Below, piece by piece: positions 1 to 5,736 of a stretch of 5,736 bases of DNA. The stretch's first letter is position 1; each line of letters opens with the position of its first letter. Both the position numbers and the translations under genes were made by a program. The notes under the pieces were generated by a model. It made no database searches, was not told the origin of the DNA, and saw only the letters and a list, made by a program, of their open reading frames with translations. The DNA is from an uncultured Eubacteriales bacterium (GTDB taxonomy: Bacteria > Bacillota > Clostridia > Oscillospirales > UBA644): assembly GCA_934481505.1 (NCBI GenBank), contig CAKSPP010000091.1:1-5736 (forward strand), given 5' to 3'.

Positions 1-569
1 ATTTTTATCTGTTCGGCATTGTTTTTCTCTTCGGCAAGTTCGGGAAGATTTTCTTCGTCGAACCAATCAAAGCCAGTGGTTTCGGTGTTTTCCTTAAAAC
101 TGCCGCCGATAACGCTGCACCGCACGAAAATCTTACAGACTCCGTAAGGATAAACGGGCAGGTTATGCTTTGCCCTGTCGAGAACCGCGATTATCCTGTC
201 GGCGGTAACATCAAGCCCCGCTTCTTCAGAAACTTCCTTGACGGCGTTTTCTCCGACAGAAACGTTCACATCGCACCATCCGCCGGGAAGAGACCATTTG
301 CCGTTATTTTCGCGGACAAGAAGAATCTTTCCGTCACGGAAAATCGCGGCTCGCGTGTCTATTTTCGGCGTCTGATATCCCGTTTCGTTACAGAAAAGTT
401 CTTTTACTTTTTCGACAGGAACATCGGTTTTATCCGAAAGCATTTCCGCTGTTATTTCGCGGATACGCTCATAGCGTTCCCTGTCGAAAGGGTCTTTGCA
501 ATAAGTAAGTCCCGCCTGAGCAAGGCTTTGCAGTTCGATTGCCCAGTCGAGCCATTTTTCGTTTTTCAT
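1..569 (-). CDS. Nudix hydrolase with N-terminal helical domain (3' end beyond window)
   Basis: Read on the minus strand from the ATG at 569-567, this frame stays open for 189 codons to the window edge. It encodes a Nudix pyrophosphohydrolase, a family that cleaves nucleoside diphosphates linked to another group (ADP-ribose, CDP-choline and similar). Residues 1-65 form the N-terminal helical domain of a known subfamily, with the motif AQAGLTYCKDPFDRERY at 17-33. The Nudix domain begins near GYQTPKIDTRAAIF (64-77), followed by LPGGWCDVN (94-102) and the helix KEVSEEAGLD (111-120), whose E112, E115 and E116 are the expected metal ligands. The first glutamate of the textbook box (GX5EX7REUXEEXGU) is V103 and the arginine is K111; as I recall, such changes are normal for this subfamily. 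There is no signal peptide, so it is cytosolic. Its start lies 2 nt after the galactosidase stop, with GGAA at 581-578 as a weak ribosome binding site, so translational coupling is likely. Relatives are about 205 residues, so roughly 15-20 are missing off the left edge. The exact substrate cannot be told; CDP-choline and ADP-ribose are candidates. Confidence 0.93.
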   Translation of the reverse strand, partial: MKNEKWLDWAIELQSLAQAGLTYCKDPFDRERYERIREITAEMLSDKTDVPVEKVKELFCNETGYQTPKIDTRAAIFRDGKILLVRENNGKWSLPGGWCDVNVSVGENAVKEVSEEAGLDVTADRIIAVLDRAKHNLPVYPYGVCKIFVRCSVIGGSFKENTETTGFDWFDEENLPELAEEKNNAEQIK

Positions 570-571
570 AA

Positions 572-1729
572 TTAAAATTCCGGGGTGAAGATAAAGACTT
601 CGGTACCGTGGCTTTCGACTTCGCAGGAAAATTCGGTGTCGAATTTACCCGCGTCGCAGTCGTTCCAGACGTTCCAGAGTTTTCCTTTTACGCCTTTTGA
701 CAAAGAAAGGTCCTCAATTTTGAAGGTGAGGGCTTTTTTCTTTTTGGAGCGGTTGCACAAGGCGACAGCCCAACGCATATCGGAAAGGGGTTTAACCCAG
801 ATATCCTCGCCTGTTTTTTTGTTGTGTCTTACTCTTCTTCCCTGCATGCAGAGGGGGTCCTGGTCGATTGCTATCATTCCCTTATGAGTAAGAATCCACT
901 TTGTTTTTTCGTCCATTTTTCTGATGTCGCAGCCTATCATAAGAGGAGCCGCCATCATGCACCAGAGGGCGAAATTGGTCATATATTCGGTATCGGTGCA
1001 GCCGTTGCCCATCCAGTCGTTTGCCTTATGAAGACCGACGACGAGCATATCGGGGTCGTTGAAATGTCCGATACCGGCATAAGGATAAAGGTCGGCGTTG
1101 CGGCAGTCGATCGCCTGCATAATACCCCATACGGCACCCTCGCAGCCGTCCCACTGGTCTCTTATATCGACGCCCATTCTCCACATCGGGCTCATTCCCA
1201 TAGCCCAATTCCACGGACGGTAAGAACCGTGTTCGCAGATAGCGTAAAGAATATCTCTGCCCGTCTTTTTGAGAGCACAAGCCATTTTGACATATTCGGC
1301 GATAAGGTCTCTGTCGGCAGGGTCGGCTTCCGTCGGGTGGTCGTCGTATTTAAGGAAATCAAAGCCCCAATCGGCGATATCCTGTGCGTCCTCGAATTCG
1401 TGCCCTACGGTTCCCGCGTCGCCGTTCCAGGTAGTTGCTCCGCAGCCGAGGTAAATTCCGGCTTTGAGCCCCTTTGAATGGATATAATCGGCAAGAGCCT
1501 TCATTCCGTCGGGGAAACGGTCTTTGCGGATAACGAGTTTGCCGTCCTTGCCTCTTTCTTTTTCGATCCAGCCGTCGTCAAGGTTTACATATTTATAGCC
1601 CGCGTCGCGAAGCCCCGTTTCGACCATTGCGTCGGCGGCTTCCATAATTGTCTGCTGATTCGGCTCGCAGTTCATTGAGCAGAAAGAGTTCCACCCCATG
1701 GGAGGAAGTTTATATTTAAGATCAGTCAT
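572..1729 (-). CDS. GH27 alpha-galactosidase, cytosolic
   Basis: This 385-residue protein is a glycoside hydrolase family 27 enzyme (clan GH-D, retaining), predicted to release terminal alpha-galactose. The (beta/alpha)8 barrel runs from about 8 to 295, followed by a short beta-sandwich domain to 385. Recognisable elements in order are PPMGWNSF (9-16), YVNLDDGW (47-54) with substrate-binding D51 and D52, FLKYDD (125-130) with nucleophile D129, WRMGVDIRDQW (183-193) with acid/base D188, GHFNDPDML (221-229) and LWCMMAAPLMIGCDIR (255-270). The nucleophile-to-acid spacing is 59, against 61 in human alpha-galactosidase A. There is no signal peptide, so substrates (melibiose, raffinose family, galactosylated glycans) would have to be imported, although no transporter is in view. 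GAGG at 1740-1737 sits 7 nt before the ATG and supports this start. The two cysteines matching the human C142-C172 disulfide are W101 and H131, and the usual CEWG is CEHG (165-168). Alpha-N-acetylgalactosaminidase or beta-L-arabinopyranosidase activity is possible within GH27; the intact DD51-52 pair argues against the arabinopyranosidase type. Confidence 0.95.
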   Translation of the reverse strand: MTDLKYKLPPMGWNSFCSMNCEPNQQTIMEAADAMVETGLRDAGYKYVNLDDGWIEKERGKDGKLVIRKDRFPDGMKALADYIHSKGLKAGIYLGCGATTWNGDAGTVGHEFEDAQDIADWGFDFLKYDDHPTEADPADRDLIAEYVKMACALKKTGRDILYAICEHGSYRPWNWAMGMSPMWRMGVDIRDQWDGCEGAVWGIMQAIDCRNADLYPYAGIGHFNDPDMLVVGLHKANDWMGNGCTDTEYMTNFALWCMMAAPLMIGCDIRKMDEKTKWILTHKGMIAIDQDPLCMQGRRVRHNKKTGEDIWVKPLSDMRWAVALCNRSKKKKALTFKIEDLSLSKGVKGKLWNVWNDCDAGKFDTEFSCEVESHGTEVFIFTPEF

Positions 1730-1741
1730 AGTAAATCCTCA
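1730..1741 (-). promoter_or_regulatory. Ribosome binding site of the GH27 gene, overlapping the upstream stop codon
   Basis: On the minus strand the sequence TGAGGATTTACT leads into the ATG at 1729. The TGA stop of the SLOG gene (1741-1739) overlaps the GAGG Shine-Dalgarno core (1740-1737), which is 7 nt from the start codon. A ribosome terminating on the first gene therefore sits on the initiation signal of the second, a usual arrangement for coupled translation. The coupling itself is inferred. Confidence 0.8.
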
Positions 1742-2302
1742 TTTTATGGATATGTTGTATATTTCTATTCCTTTTTTCGCCGCAGCCTTCACGGTGTTTG
1801 CGGTTCCTCCCCTGTCGCCGTTGAAAACGGAGATAAGACGGGTCGCGTTGCGAACCATAAAGGAATTGCGGATGTGAAAAGAGCGTCTGTCGTATTCTTC
1901 GGAGATAAGAAAAACTTTTTCGCACTTTGACAGGATAAGAAAATATCTTTCTTTCTGCCAGCCGTAAAGCCTTTCAAACTGCTTTTTATACGGAACAGCC
2001 GCATAGAGTTTGAGTTCGGGAAAATGCGTTTTAAGGAGAAGGACTTCTTCCGCCGCCCATGTATCGACGCCGGGAGCCATGCCTGTGACAAAAGCCTTGC
2101 AGCCTTTGCCCATTTCGTATTTTATCGCCTCGTGAAGTTCCGCTTTCAGACGGAGGCAGTCGGTATCGGTTTCCCCCGTAAAGCCGAGTTTATCGGGACG
2201 GTGACCCGTAAAGGCACAAAGTTCGCCCGAGGTTATCGGGTCTTCGGCGGGAAGATAAACGATATCCTTTTCGGCAGGAATAAAACGATCGAAATTTTTC
2301 AT
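1739..2302 (-). CDS. SLOG-superfamily protein, YpsA-related 'TGHRP' type (DUF1273-like)
   Basis: This 187-residue protein belongs to the SLOG Rossmann-like superfamily (DprA, LOG/lysine decarboxylase-like, YpsA), whose members bind or process nucleotide-type ligands. Visible landmarks are CAFTGHRPDKL (29-39), the glycine-rich loop GMAPGVDTWAAE (74-85), YAAVPYKKQ (100-108), ERYFLILSKCEKVFLIS (118-134), the RNSFMVRNA segment (145-153) and NGDRGGTANT (161-170), a typical SLOG phosphate-loop-like end. There is no signal peptide or membrane segment, so it is cytosolic. I chose the ATG at 2302 because GGGAG at 2312-2308 lies 5 nt upstream; the frame could begin at a TTG at 2320, but that codon falls inside the terminator stem and lacks such a site. 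About 28 residues precede the conserved CAFTGHRP, where many relatives start within a few residues of it. It is the first gene of a tight cluster with the GH27 and Nudix genes. The true ligand and reaction are unknown; nucleotide sensing, as suggested for YpsA, is only a family-level guess. Confidence 0.9.
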   Translation of the reverse strand: MKNFDRFIPAEKDIVYLPAEDPITSGELCAFTGHRPDKLGFTGETDTDCLRLKAELHEAIKYEMGKGCKAFVTGMAPGVDTWAAEEVLLLKTHFPELKLYAAVPYKKQFERLYGWQKERYFLILSKCEKVFLISEEYDRRSFHIRNSFMVRNATRLISVFNGDRGGTANTVKAAAKKGIEIYNISIK

Positions 2303-2304
2303 AA

Positions 2305-2312
2305 CTTCTCCC
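2305..2312 (-). promoter_or_regulatory. Ribosome binding site deciding the SLOG start
   Basis: The minus-strand sequence GGGAGAAG followed by TT precedes the ATG at 2302. Its GGAG core is 5 nt from the start codon and is the best Shine-Dalgarno match near either possible start. It begins only 4 nt after the base of the terminator hairpin at 2317. Confidence 0.8.
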
Positions 2313-2316
2313 GTTT

Positions 2317-2356
2317 GCAAAAAGCCGAAAAAACATAGTTCTTTCGGCTTTTTTGC
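2317..2356. terminator. Symmetrical (bidirectional) intrinsic terminator after the oxidoreductase gene
   Basis: The arm at 2319-2330 (AAAAAGCCGAAA) pairs perfectly over 12 bp with 2342-2353. The inner GCCGAAA/TTTCGGC stem is flanked by A-runs and T-runs on both sides. The intervening 11 nt can extend the stem by 3 bp (AAC with GTT) around an ATA loop after one A-C mismatch, and the outer GC/GC pairs close with a one-base bulge. For minus-strand transcription the stem ends with five U before GC; read from the plus strand it ends with six U. It lies 18 nt past the oxidoreductase stop codon, so its main job is probably to end that transcript. Some read-through into the SLOG gene is possible because the U-tract is short. 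Confidence 0.85.
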
Positions 2357-2374
2357 ATTATCTTTTAATAAATT

Positions 2375-5300
2375 TTATTTCTCGCTGAGTTTTTCGAATC
2401 TCTCGCGTTTAGCCTTAGCGTTTTCTTCCGCTTTTTCGAAGAGAACTTTCGCTCTTTCGGGGAAGGAACGTGTAAGAGAGCTGTAACGAGCTTCGCCCAT
2501 GATGAATTCCTTGTAGTCCGCAGTCGGAGCCTTGGAATCGAGGGTGAACGGGTTCTTGCCTTCTGCCGCAAGAGTCGGATTGAATCTGAACATATTCCAG
2601 TATCCGCAATCAACGGCTTTCTTCATCTCGGTCTGGCAGTTCTTCATGCCGCCCTTGATGGAGTGCATTTCACAGGGAGAGTATCCGATGATTATTGACG
2701 GTCCGTGATATGCTTCTGCTTCGCGGATTGCTTTAAGGGTCTGATTTGCGTCGGCACCCATAGCAACCTGTGCTACATAGACATATCCGTAGCTCATTGC
2801 AATATCCGCAAGGTTCTTTTTCGCGATTGCTTTACCTGCGGCAGCAAACTGAGCAACCTGACCGATATTGGACGATTTGGAAGCCTGTCCGCCGGTGTTG
2901 GAGTAAACTTCGGTATCGAATACCATGATGTTTACATCTTCGCCGGTAGCGATAACGTGGTCAAGACCGCCGAAACCGATATCGTAAGCCCAACCGTCTC
3001 CGCCGAAGATCCAAACGGATTTCTTGGAGAGGTATTCTTTATTTGTAAGGATATCTTTGCAAAGATCGCAGTCAGCACCCGAAGCTTCGATTGCAGCGAT
3101 AAGTTTTTCGCTTGCGGGAGTGTTCTTTTCGCCGTCGTTTACGGTTGCGAGGAACTCTTCTGCTGCTGCTTTGACTTCTGCGGAAGCCTTGTCGGACGCC
3201 GCGATTTCTTTGACGTCGCCGATAAGTCTGTCTCTGATGGTCTTCTGGCCGTAGTACATACCGAGACCGTGTTCAGCGTTATCTTCGAAGAGGGAGTTTG
3301 CCCAAGCAGGTCCGTGGCCTTTCTTGTTTACGGTATAAGGCGAGGTGCCGGCAGGACCGCCCCAGATAGAAGAACATCCGGTAGCGTTCGAGATATACAT
3401 TCTGTCGCCGAAGAGCTGTGTTATAAGGCGAGCGTAGGAAGTTTCGGCACAACCTGCACAGGAGCCGGAGAATTCGAGAAGCGGTTTCTTGTACTGACAG
3501 GAAACTGCGTTTATGTTAGCGGTGAGGTCAGCCTTTTCGGAGACGTTAGCAACGCAGTAATCAAATACGGGCTGCTGATCTTCCTGGCTTTCTCTCGAAA
3601 CCATTTTAAGGGATTTTGTCGGGCAGACGCCTACGCAGACTTCGCATCCCATACAATCCATCGGAGAGATTGCGAGAGTGTAGGTGTAGTCGGTCTTGAC
3701 AATGGGTTTCGGAGCTTTCTTCATGTTTGCGGGAGCTGCCGCAAGCTCGTCTGCGTCAAGAGCAAACGGACGGATGGTAGCGTGCGGACAAACGAAAGCA
3801 CACTTGTTACATTTTGCACAGGTGGTCGGATCCCATTCGGGAACCATTACGGCAACGCCTCTCTTTTCGTAAGCGGAAGCACCCTGTTCAAAAGTACCGT
3901 CGGCGTGATTTACGAAAGTGGAAACGGGAAGCATATCGCCGTCCATCTTTCCGACGGGTTTCATAATGGTGTCGACCATTTCGACGAGTTTTGCGGGGCC
4001 TTCGCTCTTTTCGGGAGCAGCAGTGTCAACAGCGTTTTTCCAATCAGCCGGAACTTCGACTTTGGTGTAAGCACCGAAGCCTGCGTCGATAGCCTTATGG
4101 TTCATATCGACGATATCCTGTCCTTTTTTGGAGAACTTCTTGGTGACGGCGTCTTTCATGTATTTGATGGCTTCGTCCTTCGGAAGAACGCCTGCAAGGG
4201 AGAAGAAAGATGCCTGCAAAATGGTGTTGGTTCTCTTTCCGAGACCAATACCTGCGGCAAGGTCGATAGCGTTAACGGTGTAAAGCTGAATGTTGTTTTC
4301 GGCGATATAGCGTTTTGCTTCGGCGTTGAGTTTTTCAAACAGTTCTTTTTCGTCCCACTGGCAGTTGATAAGGAATACGCCGCCGGGTTTGACGTCGTTT
4401 ACCATACGGAAGCCCTTTTCGATGTAAGAGGGGTTATGGCAGGCAACGAAGTCTGCTTTATTGATGTAGTACGGGCTCTTGATGGGCTTGTCGCCGAAAC
4501 GGAGGTGAGAAATGGTTACACCGCCGGTTTTCTTCGAGTCGTACTGGAAGTATGCCTGAACGTATTTATCGGTATGGTCGCCGATAATCTTGATGGAGTC
4601 TTTGTTTGCACCGACGGTTCCGTCGCCGCCGAGTCCCCAGAATTTACATTCGATAGTACCTTCCGCAGCGGTGTTCGGAGCGGCGGTTTCTTCGAGAGAA
4701 AGGTGGGTAACGTCATCGACGATTCCGAGAGTGAACTGATGCTTGGGAGCGTCTTTTTTGAGTTCGTTGTAAACAGCGAATACGCTTGCGGGGGGAGTAT
4801 CTTTCGAACCGAGACCGTAACGGCCGCCGATTACTTTGATATCGCCTCTGCCCTGAGAAGCGAGAGCCGCAACAACGTCAAGGTAAAGAGGTTCGCCGAG
4901 AGCACCGGGTTCTTTTGTTCTGTCGAGAACCGCGATCTTCTTAACGGTCGAGGGAATTGCTTCGCTGAGTTTTTCAGCGGAGAACGGACGGTAAAGACGG
5001 ACTTTGACAAGACCGACTTTTTCGCCTGCGGCGGTAAGATAGTCGATAACTTCTTCTGCAACATCGCAGATAGAACCCATAGCAACGATAATCTTATCGG
5101 CATCGGGAGCACCGTAGTAGTTGAAGAGTTTGTAGTCGGTGCCGAGTTTGGCGTTGACTTTGTTCATGTATTCTTCAACGATACCGGGAACGGCGTCGTA
5201 ATATTTGTTACAAGCTTCTCTGTTCTGGAAGAAGATGTCTCCGTTTTCGTGAGAACCTCTCATAACCGGTCTTTCGGGGTTCAAAGCTCTCTTTCTGAAA

Positions 5301-5736
5301 GCTTCGACAGCGTCCATATCGGTCATTTCTTTGAGGTCTTCATAATCCCAGACGGCGATTTTCTGAATTTCGTGAGAAGTTCTGAAACCGTCGAAGAAGT
5401 TTAAGAAAGGAACTCTGCTCTTGATGGTCGCGAGATGAGCGACTGCACCGAGATCCATAACTTCCTGGGGGTTGGTTTCCGCAAGCATTGCAAAACCGGT
5501 CTGACGGCAGGCGTAAACGTCGGAATGGTCGCCGAAAATATTGAGGGCGTGGGACGCTACGCAGCGGGCGGAAACATGGAATACGTAGGGAAGGAGTTCG
5601 CCCGCGATTTTATACATATTCGGGATCATCAGCAGAAGGCCCTGCGACGCAGTGAAGGTGGTGGTCAGCGCGCCAGCGGCGAGCGAACCATGAACCGTAC
5701 CGGCTGCACCGGCTTCGGACTGCATCTCGACAACCC
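2375..5736 (-). CDS. nifJ: Pyruvate:ferredoxin (flavodoxin) oxidoreductase, single-chain; 5' end beyond window
   Basis: This enzyme oxidises pyruvate with CoA to acetyl-CoA and CO2, passing electrons to ferredoxin or flavodoxin in the cytosol of anaerobes. The frame is already open at the window edge (VVE precedes the first visible Met); 1119 residues are visible and about 57 are missing. Numbering from that Met (5725), E4 and R54 match Desulfovibrio africanus E64 and R114 at the thiamine diphosphate site. Domain II starts near 199, the gamma-type domain III near 356, and the EKR motif is 620-622. The two ferredoxin-type clusters use C636/C639/C642/C646 and C691/C694/C697/C701. The proximal cluster uses C756, C759, C784 and C1018, with spacings 3, 25 and 234 (3, 25 and 231 in D. 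africanus). The thiamine diphosphate signature runs from GDGWAYDIGFGG (909-920) to N943 in VYSNTGG. All catalytic features are intact. The protein stops where D. africanus domain VII would begin, so that extension is absent. The hairpin at 2317-2356 follows. The promoter is outside the window. Confidence 0.98.
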   Translation of the reverse strand, partial: VVEMQSEAGAAGTVHGSLAAGALTTTFTASQGLLLMIPNMYKIAGELLPYVFHVSARCVASHALNIFGDHSDVYACRQTGFAMLAETNPQEVMDLGAVAHLATIKSRVPFLNFFDGFRTSHEIQKIAVWDYEDLKEMTDMDAVEAFRKRALNPERPVMRGSHENGDIFFQNREACNKYYDAVPGIVEEYMNKVNAKLGTDYKLFNYYGAPDADKIIVAMGSICDVAEEVIDYLTAAGEKVGLVKVRLYRPFSAEKLSEAIPSTVKKIAVLDRTKEPGALGEPLYLDVVAALASQGRGDIKVIGGRYGLGSKDTPPASVFAVYNELKKDAPKHQFTLGIVDDVTHLSLEETAAPNTAAEGTIECKFWGLGGDGTVGANKDSIKIIGDHTDKYVQAYFQYDSKKTGGVTISHLRFGDKPIKSPYYINKADFVACHNPSYIEKGFRMVNDVKPGGVFLINCQWDEKELFEKLNAEAKRYIAENNIQLYTVNAIDLAAGIGLGKRTNTILQASFFSLAGVLPKDEAIKYMKDAVTKKFSKKGQDIVDMNHKAIDAGFGAYTKVEVPADWKNAVDTAAPEKSEGPAKLVEMVDTIMKPVGKMDGDMLPVSTFVNHADGTFEQGASAYEKRGVAVMVPEWDPTTCAKCNKCAFVCPHATIRPFALDADELAAAPANMKKAPKPIVKTDYTYTLAISPMDCMGCEVCVGVCPTKSLKMVSRESQEDQQPVFDYCVANVSEKADLTANINAVSCQYKKPLLEFSGSCAGCAETSYARLITQLFGDRMYISNATGCSSIWGGPAGTSPYTVNKKGHGPAWANSLFEDNAEHGLGMYYGQKTIRDRLIGDVKEIAASDKASAEVKAAAEEFLATVNDGEKNTPASEKLIAAIEASGADCDLCKDILTNKEYLSKKSVWIFGGDGWAYDIGFGGLDHVIATGEDVNIMVFDTEVYSNTGGQASKSSNIGQVAQFAAAGKAIAKKNLADIAMSYGYVYVAQVAMGADANQTLKAIREAEAYHGPSIIIGYSPCEMHSIKGGMKNCQTEMKKAVDCGYWNMFRFNPTLAAEGKNPFTLDSKAPTADYKEFIMGEARYSSLTRSFPERAKVLFEKAEENAKAKRERFEKLSEK

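Noticed and set aside
283..290. Nudix enzyme thought to be inactive because the first box glutamate is replaced by V103
   Set aside because: The metal-binding E112, E115 and E116 are present, and the GGW-DV-S--EN--KEV pattern is, as I recall, the normal form in this subfamily with the N-terminal helical domain.
165..575. 136-codon plus-strand open frame at the left end
   Set aside because: It is the in-register shadow of the Nudix gene, whose minus-strand translation carries a clear Nudix motif; it also runs into the start region of that gene and the stop of the galactosidase.
824..1477. 217-codon plus-strand open frame opposite the GH27 gene
   Set aside because: It is in register with the galactosidase and its translation has no recognisable motif; it is a shadow of codon use.
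2303..2320. Alternative TTG start for the SLOG protein adding six residues
   Set aside because: The TTG lies in the outer part of the terminator stem and lacks a well-spaced ribosome binding site, whereas the ATG at 2302 has GGGAG 5 nt upstream.
2357..2385. Possible minus-strand promoter with GATAAT (2362-2357) as the -10 element
   Set aside because: The matching -35 position (GCGAGA at 2385-2380) agrees at only three of six bases, there is no extended -10 TG, and AT-rich spacers give such matches by chance. It remains possible but is not supported enough to annotate.
2705..5404. 899-codon open frame on the plus strand opposite the oxidoreductase gene
   Set aside because: It is in exact codon register with a clearly real gene, starts at a GTG with no convincing Shine-Dalgarno, is Cys/Phe/Val-rich without recognisable domains, and is explained by avoidance of TTA, CTA and TCA in the sense gene.

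Overview
The window reads as chromosomal DNA of a strictly anaerobic bacterium, most likely a member of the Clostridia (Bacillota) from a gut-like habitat. This is inferred from gene content: a single-chain pyruvate:ferredoxin oxidoreductase, a 'TGHRP' SLOG-family protein of the kind common in clostridial genomes, and a cytosolic GH27 alpha-galactosidase for plant or host galactosides. No rRNA or other taxonomic marker is present, so the placement is tentative. Base composition looks close to balanced by eye and was not counted.

All four genes lie on the minus strand, so transcription runs from high to low coordinates. From the right edge: (1) 5736-2375, pyruvate:ferredoxin oxidoreductase (nifJ/por), missing only its first ~57 residues beyond the window; (2) 2374-2303, a 72-nt gap holding a symmetrical intrinsic terminator at 2317-2356; (3) 2302-1739, a SLOG-superfamily protein; (4) 1729-572, a GH27 alpha-galactosidase; (5) 569-1, a Nudix hydrolase with the family's N-terminal helical domain, missing its last residues beyond the left edge. 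There is no gene-free stretch longer than 300 bases, and I saw no tRNA, rRNA, CRISPR array, insertion sequence or prophage remnant.

The oxidoreductase is a central energy gene: it turns pyruvate into acetyl-CoA and reduced ferredoxin, and it appears to end its transcript at the hairpin. The three genes after it are very tightly packed (9-nt and 2-nt gaps, with the galactosidase ribosome binding site overlapping the preceding stop codon), so they probably form one transcription unit. The galactosidase would release galactose from imported alpha-galactosides. The SLOG protein and the Nudix enzyme both belong to families that handle nucleotide-type ligands. A shared function for the three is not evident from sequence and is offered only as a hypothesis.

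The window is mostly ordinary housekeeping and catabolic DNA. I do not see a clear undescribed system. The points most worth a second look are the SLOG-GH27-Nudix unit, the galactosidase's altered active-site neighbourhood and lost disulfide, and the terminator that directly abuts the SLOG ribosome binding site.
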